From a virus: a stretch of 62,592 nt of DNA. A program made the translations under genes and the position numbers. The stretch covers positions 1 through 62,592 of the IMG/VR virus record IMGVR_UViG_3300035182_001458, one strand, 5' to 3'. This document shows, piece after piece, positions 54,079-62,592 of this stretch. The notes below the pieces were generated by a model. It had not been told where the DNA came from. It saw only the letters and a list, made by a program, of their open reading frames with translations, and did no database searches. Position 1 is the first letter of the stretch, and each line of letters starts with the position of its first letter.

Positions 54079-54372
54079 ATGTCCCTCACCGGAAAAGTTC
54101 ACACCATCACGATCAACCGCACCGGCCCGTCTGGTTCACCAGTCATCACCCTGGTTTCGTTCTCCGCAGTCGACTTCATCCATGAGTCGGGCGCCGCTAC
54201 CGCAACTTCGGTCACGAAGGACGACATCGCGATGACGATCAATGACACGTACACCGTCAAGATCGCTTACCCGAACGGCTCGGTGCCTGCAACCAGCACA
54301 ACGCTGGCTAACCTGGTCACGGCCGCTTCAAGCGCTGTCACGACCAAGTACGGCGCTGGCGAACTCGCGTAA
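54079..54372 (+). CDS. small structural protein, 97 aa
   Basis: Beta-rich, acidic protein with no cysteine (HTITINRTGPSGSPVITLVS, MTINDTYTVKIAYPNGSVPA). It has a late-promoter-like site, a leader hairpin, a good AGGAG site and its own strong terminator, so it is a single-gene, probably high-level transcription unit. That fits an abundant virion component. Identity unknown. Confidence 0.65.
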   Translation: MSLTGKVHTITINRTGPSGSPVITLVSFSAVDFIHESGAATATSVTKDDIAMTINDTYTVKIAYPNGSVPATSTTLANLVTAASSAVTTKYGAGELA

Positions 54373-54417
54373 GCTGGTTCGGGTGATGCGCTACCCTTAA
54401 GTGCGAACTTAAAACCT

Positions 54418-54446
54418 AAAGGCCTGGTCAGTTGACCAGGCCTTTT
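54418..54446 (+). terminator. strong intrinsic terminator
   Basis: AAAGGCCTGGTC pairs perfectly with GACCAGGCCTTT around an AGTT loop, followed by TTTTACTTT. It ends the unit of the 97-codon gene. The stem also has A and T tails on both sides, so it could work in both directions. Confidence 0.9.
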
Positions 54447-54458
54447 ACTTTGCTCGAT

Positions 54459-54466
54459 AATAAATA
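54459..54466 (+). promoter_or_regulatory. late-promoter-like AATAAATA
   Basis: AATAAATAG follows the terminator and ends 5 bases before the ATG at 54472. Confidence 0.45.
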
Positions 54467-54471
54467 GCAGC

Positions 54472-56184
54472 ATGTCCCTCAATACCAACCTCGTAGAATA
54501 CTGGCCGCTAACGACTAACAATCTGGTCGGTTCATTCGGAGGCAACACCTTCTCACAAGGTGGCGGCTTGACATGGGACTCGACAAATTCATGCTGGACC
54601 GTAACTTCAGCTACGAATCCGTACTTGCTGTGCACCACGATCACATTGGGCACGCCGTTTACTATAGCTGTACAGGCTTACGTTAACGGTGGTGCAAGCG
54701 GTGACTACACGTTCATCGGTTACACGACAAGCGCAGGTAACTATTGGCAGCTTTATCAAACCGGTAGCACAAACACAGCAAGCGCTAAGACGCGTAACGG
54801 TGGCACCGCGGATGAAGCGCTAAGCGCCGCTCTTTCTGGAGCTGTTTATAACAACACGGCGTGTGTATACGGCGGTGCTACAAGTCGTCAGGTATACCTG
54901 GGTGGCACGCTGTCATCCGCTAATACAACATCGGTTACACCTACGGGTAGCTCGAAGTACCTAACTATCGGCTCGATCTTTGACGGTACTACAGCGTCGG
55001 GCAATGTTAACACCGGCTGGCGTTTTAAGAATGTCGCTGTTTGGTCGCGTACGCTCACGCAAGCTGAGCTCGACGCATACTTTGCTGCGCCTGCTACAGT
55101 TCTCGGACCGACGATCAACAACCAGCCATCAAGCGTAACTGTAACAGCAGGCGTTACGGCTACATTTACTGTTACCGCGACCGCAAATGCAGGCTCGCTG
55201 ACTTATCAATGGCAGTGCAGCGTCAATAGCGGTTCGAGCTGGTCAAATGTCTCAACAGGTACTGGTGGCACGACAGCCTCTTATACAACCGCTGCAGCGA
55301 CCGTTACAGGTGGCAGCGCAAACAACGGCGACTGGTACCAGTGCGTAGTCACGGATAGCAACGGGTCGTCGACAACAACGGCTGCTACCTTGACAGTGGT
55401 TGTCGGCTTAAAGCCTGTTGTGCTTAAGAATGGTCGCTTGACCGTTATGCAAAGCGGAGACTTGATCGACCCGGCAGTCTTACCGTCTTCAAGCGGCGGT
55501 ACAGGCATCAACGCTCGCGTGGCGTCAACAGCTAACCTGACCCTAACAGCTCCTGGCCCGACAATTGACGGTGTCATCATGGTGAGCGGTGACATGGTGC
55601 TGGTTAAGAATCAGACCACCGGCTCTCAAAACGGCGTCTACACTTACAACGGCTCAGCGTCAACGATGACGCGCATCTCAGGCCTGGATTCAAGCGCCGA
55701 AGCGATCACTGGCTTGCTGGTAACCGTGGCTGAAGGCACCGCAAACGCCACAACGGTGTGGATGCTAAGCACCTACCAGCCGATCACCCTTAACACCACG
55801 TCCCTCGCCTTCACGCAGATCAGCCAGAACGGCACAGTCATAATCTCGACTGATGTGACCGTTGACTTCGGCACGATCCCAACTTATGCTAAGCAGTTCT
55901 CAATCTCCCTTGCAGGCCTACAGGTTGGTCAGCGTGTGCAGTGTGTCACCTCAGGCTACACACCAATCGGCGTCTACTTTGACGAGCATGAGTTCGGCGT
56001 GCTGCAATGGGTCGGCAAGGTCGTAACCGCTGACACGCTGCTGCTGCTAGGCACGTCTACAAGCCCGATCAAAGGCCAACGCATCTGCCAAGTGACGGCG
56101 AAGGTCGGCACATCGCAAATGTTCATCACGTCGGGTCAACCGACGGTTCCTGACTTCACGCTCCAAGCGGCTAACATCATCTAA
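54472..56184 (+). CDS. tail fibre / adhesin with LamG-like and Ig-like domains, 570 aa
   Basis: Residues ~1-210 form a LamG-like jelly roll (FTIAVQAYVNGGASGDYTFI; FKNVAVWSRTLTQAELDAYF, the typical end of a LamG domain). Residues ~215-310 are an Ig-like domain (PSSVTVTAGVTATFTVTATA; YQCVVTDSNGSSTTTAATLT). The remaining ~260 residues are a beta-rich C-terminal part found in fibre shafts. Likely binds host glycans. Confidence 0.8.
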   Translation: MSLNTNLVEYWPLTTNNLVGSFGGNTFSQGGGLTWDSTNSCWTVTSATNPYLLCTTITLGTPFTIAVQAYVNGGASGDYTFIGYTTSAGNYWQLYQTGSTNTASAKTRNGGTADEALSAALSGAVYNNTACVYGGATSRQVYLGGTLSSANTTSVTPTGSSKYLTIGSIFDGTTASGNVNTGWRFKNVAVWSRTLTQAELDAYFAAPATVLGPTINNQPSSVTVTAGVTATFTVTATANAGSLTYQWQCSVNSGSSWSNVSTGTGGTTASYTTAAATVTGGSANNGDWYQCVVTDSNGSSTTTAATLTVVVGLKPVVLKNGRLTVMQSGDLIDPAVLPSSSGGTGINARVASTANLTLTAPGPTIDGVIMVSGDMVLVKNQTTGSQNGVYTYNGSASTMTRISGLDSSAEAITGLLVTVAEGTANATTVWMLSTYQPITLNTTSLAFTQISQNGTVIISTDVTVDFGTIPTYAKQFSISLAGLQVGQRVQCVTSGYTPIGVYFDEHEFGVLQWVGKVVTADTLLLLGTSTSPIKGQRICQVTAKVGTSQMFITSGQPTVPDFTLQAANII

Positions 56185-56193
56185 GAGGTTCCC

Positions 56194-56577
56194 ATGTCCC
56201 AATATGCACAGTATGCGTCAACCGTTGCGGCCGCAGCCGTTGTCATCAGCGCCGCTAACACAGCCCGTGACGGCACAGGCACGATCGTAGACGTGCTAAC
56301 CGGTGGTTCAAGCGGTACTCGCATTGATGACCTGACGGTCACGGCCCAAGGTACTACCACGGCCGGCGTAGTGCGCATCTTCGTTTCAGACGGCACGAAC
56401 ACGCGCTTGTGGAAGGAAATCCTGGTGCCGGCAAATACACCGTCAACGACCAACGCCACTTGGTCCTATAGCGTGTCTGACCTTGCGCTCATCATTAAGT
56501 CAGGCTGGAAGCTGCGCGCTAGCACTCACAACGCTGAGTCCTTCAACGTGCTTGTGACTCGGGCCGGTGACTTCTAA
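56194..56577 (+). CDS. virion structural protein, 127 aa
   Basis: Short beta-sandwich-like protein (GGSSGTRIDDLTVTAQGTTT, VVRIFVSDGTNTRLWKEILV, LIIKSGWKLRASTHNAESFN) with a pattern common to small phage decoration or fibre-hinge proteins. Follows the 54472 gene by 9 bases with an AGAGG site; its end overlaps the next start by one base. Confidence 0.65.
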   Translation: MSQYAQYASTVAAAAVVISAANTARDGTGTIVDVLTGGSSGTRIDDLTVTAQGTTTAGVVRIFVSDGTNTRLWKEILVPANTPSTTNATWSYSVSDLALIIKSGWKLRASTHNAESFNVLVTRAGDF

Positions 56578-57812
56578 TGAACAAGGGTGTGTTTGCGGGT
56601 GCAGGCGCAAGGCCTATTGTCGGCTTTGGCAAGCTGACTTACGGCATCGACTATCAGAACAAGGACTATGCACCCGTGATGGGTCAAAAGACCTATGTTA
56701 CGAATGCACCTGCGGATCTTAAGAGGATCTATCCCAAGATCACGCTTAAACAGCACTTCACCCCGTTCTTGGTTGTCGACATCATTTGGACAGGGTCGTT
56801 GTGGGCGGCTATAAGCGCTACTCAATTTTCAACAACAACCGACTTTATCACGTGGTCATCGCCTGTTACACTGCCTGCAAATACAGGCTATGTTTGGCGT
56901 ATGCTAGGCTATAACGGCTCGCAGTATGTCGTAATCGGCACAGCTATAGGAAAACGGTCACCCTTCGACACGCTTGGCGCCAGCGTCTATACAGCATATT
57001 CGACAGCCGGTACAACTTGGACTGCAGGTTCGACGCTGACTGGCTTTTGCGCTTCAACAGGCGCGCTTATAAGCGCTCTCTTGTGGGACGGCACAGCTTG
57101 GATCGCTAGCATCATGCAGCATGATTCATACCAAACTGATTATGGTGGCATGATTAGGTCGACTAACGGGTCAACTTGGACAACGGTGTTTAGCGGTCGT
57201 GACGTTAAGCATGTAAGCGGCACAAGCTCATTGCTTTTAGCAACTACCGTACCAGGTACTACCGAAATCTATAAGTCAACAGACCATGGCGTGACTTGGA
57301 CTCGTGCCGGATATGCTTCTAGCGCTCACCCGTTCTGCTATGTTAACAGCACGTGGGTAGTCTCTACTCGAAATGGTAGGCTGATGTCATCGGCTAACGG
57401 CACGTCCTGGACAGGCACCTTTAATCTAGCCGCGGGAGATGATGACAACATATTGGCGTGTGCAAATTCGCCGGTGATGAGCCTAGGCAGCTATTGGTTA
57501 AGAGCCTTTGTCAACATTAGTGCACGATCAGGCTATGACGATGTGCCATGCCAAGGCGAAAACTTGCTTTCAGTTAGCGCTGGGCTAGATCAAGTTCCGG
57601 TAGTATATGACTTTTACGAAGTTCCGATGATTTTGAATGGAGTGTATGCTGCTAATAGCAGGGCATTCATGTATACTAAATACTCAGCGGATGATGAATT
57701 CATGACGGCTCCATTTATCGGTGAAGTTATCATCGATCCATCTACTATGCAGGTACCGTTAATTACTTGGGACCTCTTAACAGCTAACAACCTTTACGTG
57801 AAGGTCAGATGA
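56577..57812 (+). CDS. beta-propeller-type tail fibre protein 1 of 3, 411 aa
   Basis: Has several Asp-box/BNR-like repeats: STDHGVTWTRAG, STNGSTWTTVFSG, SANGTSWTGTFN, and TTWTAGSTLT. These mark sialidase-like beta-propellers, which bind or cleave sugars; no catalytic set was identified. The N-terminal 60 residues (KLTYGIDYQNKDYAPVMGQK) resemble the starts of the next two proteins, suggesting a shared attachment. Overlaps the next gene by 4 bases. Confidence 0.7.
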   Translation: MNKGVFAGAGARPIVGFGKLTYGIDYQNKDYAPVMGQKTYVTNAPADLKRIYPKITLKQHFTPFLVVDIIWTGSLWAAISATQFSTTTDFITWSSPVTLPANTGYVWRMLGYNGSQYVVIGTAIGKRSPFDTLGASVYTAYSTAGTTWTAGSTLTGFCASTGALISALLWDGTAWIASIMQHDSYQTDYGGMIRSTNGSTWTTVFSGRDVKHVSGTSSLLLATTVPGTTEIYKSTDHGVTWTRAGYASSAHPFCYVNSTWVVSTRNGRLMSSANGTSWTGTFNLAAGDDDNILACANSPVMSLGSYWLRAFVNISARSGYDDVPCQGENLLSVSAGLDQVPVVYDFYEVPMILNGVYAANSRAFMYTKYSADDEFMTAPFIGEVIIDPSTMQVPLITWDLLTANNLYVKVR

Positions 57813-59014
57813 ATAAGGGTCAGCGAATCGGCTTTCGAGGCGACAAGAATCCAGCCGATGTAACCAACAGTGAAGTAGGTAAGCTTACCTACTCAATGCT
57901 AACGCATCCTGACGAGATCGACCTTAACCAAGGTGGGCAACCCGTTGACACGTCTAAGATGACGTTGCTGCAACAGCAGCGCTTCGGTGTAGTTAACTCT
58001 ACACCCATGCTGTTTGTTCCTGGCACTGATGTCTTGACCCTTGCGCCGGGCGCAATTGTATGCATAGGTGGCCCTGCATACCTCCTAGTCACTTATGACG
58101 CCAGCGGCGCGAATTTGCTAGTTTGGAAAACCGCTGACTTTGTTAATTGGGAGACATCATCAATTGCGTGGGCTAGCACCCAGTTTGCAGGTAGCATTTT
58201 ATGGACAGGTAGCGAGTACCTAATGTTCTGCTATGATTTTGTCAACACTCGCACATTTGGCTGCTATTCAGCGGACGGGTTGTCGGGTTGGACGCAATTC
58301 ACAATTTCTATCACAGAAGCTTTGCTATCATATGGCAATGGCATCCAGTCAGCAGCTACTCAAACAAAGATCTTTACTACTTTGAAGAATGACAGCGGTG
58401 TAGTGGGAATACCGTTAGTAATCAATAAGCCATTGTCAGCATCGCCGACGATGACCAGGAACCCCATTGTAGGTCCGGTGGGCTTTAAAATAACAGGTAC
58501 CGGCCCAACTTCAAAGGGGGTCATAGTTGACAATGCATATTACACAGAGGACATGTCAACCTTCACCAAGGTGCTCGAAAATGGATGGGTCGTAGAAGCT
58601 CTGCCTTACAATAAAAGCGGTCAGCTGTTCACGGCGTACAGGACATCAATGTCTTATACCCTCCAGATGCTAGTGTCAGCTGATGGGCTTAACTGGACTA
58701 AAGTGAGGCTGAATTCAATGAATTCAACCGTAGGCTTTTTTGGGACTAACAAGCTGTTTAAGACAACAGACTCAACCGGACGGGCGATTTACGTTATTGG
58801 TCCATACATGTCATACGACCTTAAAACATGGACTAGCTACGATAATGCAAGAGTTTTGCTAGGCATCGGCTATAATGAAACGTTCATGCTTAATGATAAC
58901 CTTTATTCAATCTCAAATTCGTCTCATTCGGTTGTTATTAAGCACGACTTTTCATTGATCAAAAAAGACATCATGCCCACTGAATACTCGGGCGCTAAGC
59001 TGAGAATCAAATGA
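57809..59014 (+). CDS. beta-propeller-type tail fibre protein 2 of 3, 401 aa
   Basis: Overlaps its neighbours by 4 bases on each side. Asp-box-like pieces are weaker (SADGLSGWTQF, SADGLNWTKVRL). The N-terminus (RIGFRGDKNPADVTNSEVGK) is like that of protein 1. It ends in KLRIK. Probably one of a set of alternative or co-assembling receptor-binding proteins. Confidence 0.65.
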   Translation: MNKGQRIGFRGDKNPADVTNSEVGKLTYSMLTHPDEIDLNQGGQPVDTSKMTLLQQQRFGVVNSTPMLFVPGTDVLTLAPGAIVCIGGPAYLLVTYDASGANLLVWKTADFVNWETSSIAWASTQFAGSILWTGSEYLMFCYDFVNTRTFGCYSADGLSGWTQFTISITEALLSYGNGIQSAATQTKIFTTLKNDSGVVGIPLVINKPLSASPTMTRNPIVGPVGFKITGTGPTSKGVIVDNAYYTEDMSTFTKVLENGWVVEALPYNKSGQLFTAYRTSMSYTLQMLVSADGLNWTKVRLNSMNSTVGFFGTNKLFKTTDSTGRAIYVIGPYMSYDLKTWTSYDNARVLLGIGYNETFMLNDNLYSISNSSHSVVIKHDFSLIKKDIMPTEYSGAKLRIK

Positions 59015-61506
59015 CTCATAAGAGCCTTTACGGAGCAAATAAGAAGCGTAGCGTCAAGGGTGAAAGCAGTTATTTTGCTCTGCCTCCGCCGTCCAACAAG
59101 TTTAAGCGCACTGGCAGCTATGGCGACGGCATCTATAGCCTTACTGCATACAACGGCGGCATTCGCTTGCCAGGAGAACAGCTGCCATTTGACGCCCCTG
59201 GGATTTATAACAAAAAGGCCGAGGTTGTTACCTCCGTTGCCTTGCCGATAGCTGCGGGTGGCTATCAATGGAAGGTCGCTAACATAGACAGCTTAAAGAT
59301 CTTAGCTGTGCCTTATAACCTCTATGGAAGCGATACGATCACTCAAGTTACATATTCGACGGACGGCGGTTCATCTTGGTCAATCGGTACTGTTTCTGAT
59401 AAGCAGTATTCAGCTGTATGCGCTACAAGCGCCGCTTATTACATCCTCGCTACTACGGGTGAGATTTACACGTCTACAACAGGGGCTAGCTGGTCATATG
59501 TAGGTACAGTAACGGTACCTGACTTGTCTCAGACAACGTCCGAATTCATCTTTAAGGCTGGTACCTTTTATGTATTTGCGGCTGCTTACAACACAAATGC
59601 TACAGCAGTAATTGCGTCATCATCCGACTGCGTGTCTTGGTCATACGCATCTGATTCAACTATTAGCAAGGCATGGGCCTTTGCTGTCAATGACGCGGGA
59701 GTGCTTGCAGTAGCGGCAGTTCCCAGCTATAGCAGTTATCTCAACTATAACTACACGGCATTCTTCACAAATTCTACCGTTGGGGGTACATGGACTAGGC
59801 ATAATTTGATTGGGTCAATCTATTTCCAAGCATCTGACTTCACAGGACCGCTTAAGTCATATGGCAACTCATTTTACATGCTTGCCACAAACGGCGCTGT
59901 ATACATCACTAATGATAACTTCACAACGATCAAGAACTACGCAAATTTAGCGCAAGGCTTTGAAGCTAATGCATTGATGGCTTTGTCAAACAAATATGTG
60001 ATCACAGGGTCTCTTAGCAATAGTACAGTTACAGGGATTTTGATTCGCGACTTAACGGAAAATCTTCAAGCTTCAGGCATTGAAGTTACACCGCTTAATG
60101 TCCAATATGAAGGCTTTATGTCCTTGTGCTTCAATGCTGTCACGCTCGATGACACGACGTTCGGTGTGTTCAATGCACCCTCTGTCGGCGTTGGCTTCTT
60201 TAAAAAGTTCACAATCGATAAGGCTAAGTCATATGCTGTGTTTCCATCACGCTTTGTGATGTTCCCTCAGCTTTCTGACTTTGCTGCCTCATACATCGCA
60301 ATCGATGACAACGTAAACCCGGCAGACTATCCAGGGTATTCTACCATGGATTACAACCCAGGCTATGGCACTGCGCTTGAGGGCAAGTTTAAACAGTGCG
60401 ACGGCTCATCGACATATAGCAATGCATCAGCTAGCTTGAAGGCGCTATTTCCTAAAGTCAATGTAACTTTTTGCGGGGTGGTCGAGCGCTCCGCACTCGG
60501 CGCAGTTCACCTAGGCTCTTGCTATACAGGCTCGACAATCGTGTTGGTAAACGTAAACACGAATACAAACGACATCAGTATTATCACGTCGACTGATGAA
60601 GGCGCTACATGGACAGTCGCGCAAACAATTGCGGGTGCCGGCGTTGCCTATGCTGACTTGAATTTACCGTCACAAAGTTGCCTCGCATATGACGGCTCGA
60701 CATATTACTTGGCCGCAACAAACAGCATCAATCAAGGTGTCGTATACACGTTCACGTCTCCCTCCGGCGCCTTGACCGCGACATCACTCAACCCTACAAA
60801 TTACCCTGGCGTGCAAAATTACCGGGTTGTATCGGTGTCGTCGTCTAGCACTGTGGCGCTTGGTCATAACGGGAGTGTTTACCAAACTACTAACCATGGT
60901 GCTTCCTGGACGCTTATTACAACCCTTACGGGTACGGTTAGCGCGGTCAATAACATCACGAAGATCGGCAGCGACTATTACGTGCTATGTTTGTATGGCA
61001 TCTACAAGTCGTCAAACATGCTCTCGTTCACTGAGATTTCAGCGTCTACCGCTGCCGGATCAATCGCTTGCGAGTCACTTGTTTATCACATCCCTACAAA
61101 CACGTGGATGACATATGACGTAAACCGATATACCGGCTACACCAGTACAGATAATATGACGACCTGGTCTGTGTCGCGGACGGGCTTGCGAGTGAACGCC
61201 CAATACACCATCGGCAACTACATAATGGAACCTTACGGCCGGTATGCAGTTTCGCCGAACGGTCCGACATATGCGTTAAACATGCCCTTAGTGGACGTGT
61301 TTAGGCAACCTATCACAGGCGGATACCCGCTTACCATCGGCTCTGGCAATCAGCTCATCCTTTGGAAGCAAAGTCTCTATCAGCCTATAGGCTTAACAAC
61401 AACACCCTACATCCTGTCATTTGACACATCCGTAATGCAAATGCCCATGTCAGGCAACTCAACGGTTGATGAAGGCTTGGGATGCTGGATGCGCATCGTC
61501 GACTAG
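59011..61506 (+). CDS. beta-propeller-type tail fibre protein 3 of 3, 831 aa
   Basis: About twice the length of its two neighbours and carries two propeller-like regions: STDGGSSWSIGTV, TSTTGASWSYVG (about residues 115-160) and STDEGATWTVAQT, TTNHGASWTLITT (about residues 530-640). Between them is a link with DYPGYSTMDYNPGYG. It looks like an internal duplication or fusion. Likely a host-receptor binding fibre. A late-promoter-like site follows its stop. Confidence 0.7.
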   Translation: MTHKSLYGANKKRSVKGESSYFALPPPSNKFKRTGSYGDGIYSLTAYNGGIRLPGEQLPFDAPGIYNKKAEVVTSVALPIAAGGYQWKVANIDSLKILAVPYNLYGSDTITQVTYSTDGGSSWSIGTVSDKQYSAVCATSAAYYILATTGEIYTSTTGASWSYVGTVTVPDLSQTTSEFIFKAGTFYVFAAAYNTNATAVIASSSDCVSWSYASDSTISKAWAFAVNDAGVLAVAAVPSYSSYLNYNYTAFFTNSTVGGTWTRHNLIGSIYFQASDFTGPLKSYGNSFYMLATNGAVYITNDNFTTIKNYANLAQGFEANALMALSNKYVITGSLSNSTVTGILIRDLTENLQASGIEVTPLNVQYEGFMSLCFNAVTLDDTTFGVFNAPSVGVGFFKKFTIDKAKSYAVFPSRFVMFPQLSDFAASYIAIDDNVNPADYPGYSTMDYNPGYGTALEGKFKQCDGSSTYSNASASLKALFPKVNVTFCGVVERSALGAVHLGSCYTGSTIVLVNVNTNTNDISIITSTDEGATWTVAQTIAGAGVAYADLNLPSQSCLAYDGSTYYLAATNSINQGVVYTFTSPSGALTATSLNPTNYPGVQNYRVVSVSSSSTVALGHNGSVYQTTNHGASWTLITTLTGTVSAVNNITKIGSDYYVLCLYGIYKSSNMLSFTEISASTAAGSIACESLVYHIPTNTWMTYDVNRYTGYTSTDNMTTWSVSRTGLRVNAQYTIGNYIMEPYGRYAVSPNGPTYALNMPLVDVFRQPITGGYPLTIGSGNQLILWKQSLYQPIGLTTTPYILSFDTSVMQMPMSGNSTVDEGLGCWMRIVD

Positions 61507-61514
61507 CATAAATA
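61507..61514 (+). promoter_or_regulatory. late-promoter-like CATAAATA
   Basis: CATAAATAG right after the stop of the 831-codon gene and 20 bases before the next ATG; an AGAGGA ribosome-binding site follows. Confidence 0.45.
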
Positions 61515-61534
61515 GCAACTAGAGGATCTCTTAC

Positions 61535-62592
61535 ATGGCAATCATCAACTCCCCATCCACTGGCCAAGGCGCCGAAGTTAGCAGCTCTGGCGAGCTGTCA
61601 GTAGCCCTGACCAACAACTCAAAGACTCGCATCTTCAGCGAGAACGATGACGGTACGATCCTGGGCACCGCGACGCTGCGTAGCCCTGAGACCTCGAATG
61701 ACTATCGGCTGCGCATCGGCGTGGACACGATGCTGTTCACCGAGACGTTCAACGCAACCGCGCAAAATACGTCCAACTGGTCATACACCTTCAACACACT
61801 GACAGCGTCTTTGCCAGGCGCAGGCACGTTGAACTTCGGCACGGTTCAAGGCACGACCTCATCGCACGGCGCATACATGAAGACGTTCCAGTACTTCCCG
61901 GTGGTTGGCACCGCGCCGTTGTCGCTGGAATTTACCCAAGGGCTCTTCACCGCAACGCTCGTAGCCAATGAGAACGTCATGTTCGGCCTGGGTAACCCAA
62001 CAGCTGCCACGACGGAACCGACAGACGGTGCTTGGATTCGGATTACTACCGTGGGCATGGTCGGTGAAGTAAGGTTTAACGGCACGACGACGACGACGTC
62101 AGTTATGCGCTCCCTCGCACAGCTCACGGTCAGTACGATGTTCAAGACAACGATCGTTGTCTCAGAGCACAGCGTATACTTCTGGTTGGATGACGTGCTA
62201 ATCGGCACGTTGAATGTTCCAGCGGGCAACGGACAGCCCTTCATCGCTGGCTCGCTACCTGTATTCATGATGAAGTACAACACCGGTACGGTCTCAAACA
62301 CGAACACGTGGCGTGTCTCGGACCTAACGGTGTCGCTGATGGACCTGGACACCAACCTGCCGTATGCTCATCAGCAAGCTCTTGCAGGCCTAATGGCCTA
62401 CCAAGGTCAGAACGGTACGACTGTCGGTTCAACGCAAGCCACCGGCACGATTACTACCGGCTCGTCAACGAACCCAACAACGGCTGCCGGCTCGAACACC
62501 GCCGCCGCTTCGACGGGCTTGGGAGGCGTCACGGTCATCACGGCTGCTGCGGGCGCGAACACCGACTACATCGCAACAAGCTACCAGGTGCC
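61535..62592 (+). CDS. virion structural protein, 3' end cut by window edge
   Basis: Open from an ATG with an AGAGGA site to the end of the window, about 352 codons visible. Beta-rich from the start (AEVSSSGELSVALTNNSKTR; DYRLRIGVDTMLFTETFNAT), with no known domain; there is a Thr/Ala/Gly-rich linker near residue 295-340. By position and composition another fibre or baseplate protein. Confidence 0.7.
   Translation, partial: MAIINSPSTGQGAEVSSSGELSVALTNNSKTRIFSENDDGTILGTATLRSPETSNDYRLRIGVDTMLFTETFNATAQNTSNWSYTFNTLTASLPGAGTLNFGTVQGTTSSHGAYMKTFQYFPVVGTAPLSLEFTQGLFTATLVANENVMFGLGNPTAATTEPTDGAWIRITTVGMVGEVRFNGTTTTTSVMRSLAQLTVSTMFKTTIVVSEHSVYFWLDDVLIGTLNVPAGNGQPFIAGSLPVFMMKYNTGTVSNTNTWRVSDLTVSLMDLDTNLPYAHQQALAGLMAYQGQNGTTVGSTQATGTITTGSSTNPTTAAGSNTAAASTGLGGVTVITAAAGANTDYIATSYQV

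Overview
The window looks like part of the genome of a large T4-superfamily myovirus infecting an unidentified Gram-negative host. The evidence is a T4-type DNA replication and metabolism set (unsplit type II topoisomerase, class Ia ribonucleotide reductase, T4 gp42-type deoxynucleotide hydroxymethylase, dNMP kinase, RNA ligase 1), copies of a T4-like late promoter (TATAAATA-like) in front of structural genes, tightly overlapping ATGA/GTGA gene starts, and several homing endonucleases. No integrase, tRNA or CRISPR array was recognised.

Layout. Positions 1-28,863 are almost entirely minus-strand operons of metabolic and small orphan genes. They hold RNA ligase, dNMP kinase, topoisomerase, a polynucleotide-kinase-like protein, CoaE-like and CoaB-like proteins, a deoxyribonucleotidase, a nicotinamide salvage pair (NAMPT plus NMN adenylyltransferase/Nudix), a dTMP-kinase-like protein, a deoxyribosyltransferase, a dCMP-hydroxymethylase-like protein, and two glycosyltransferases (one fused to a methyltransferase). 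Two plus-strand cassettes, each behind a late-promoter-like motif, interrupt this region: a broken HNH endonuclease gene followed by about 600 nt of non-coding structured sequence (8,080-9,188), and a leucine-rich-repeat-like gene (12,205). Positions 28,970-46,380 are plus-strand virion fibre and adhesin genes, including three with collagen-like GPT repeats. Positions 46,392-54,026 hold a second metabolic block: a C5-cytosine methyltransferase, a protein resembling spliced pieces of a gp23 capsid protein, a DUF4326 protein, nrdA, nrdB and glutaredoxin, with a structured leader before nrdA. From 54,079 to the end are more structural genes, with three Asp-box beta-propeller proteins and a final gene cut by the window edge.

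How the genes may act together. The nucleotide enzymes feed and possibly modify phage DNA; the hydroxymethylase has Asp at the cytosine-specifying position, so hydroxymethylcytosine is a reasonable prediction. NAMPT plus NMN adenylyltransferase would rebuild NAD from nicotinamide, the arrangement known as a phage counter to NAD-depleting defences. RNA ligase and a kinase form a possible RNA repair pair. The glycosyltransferases sit directly beside Thr-rich collagen-like fibres, which suggests the fibres could be their substrate.

A caution: many short genes carry one-base frameshifts, mostly at short G or C runs, whereas the long genes are intact. These are given as gene spans with an apparent frameshift; they may be sequencing errors or real decay.
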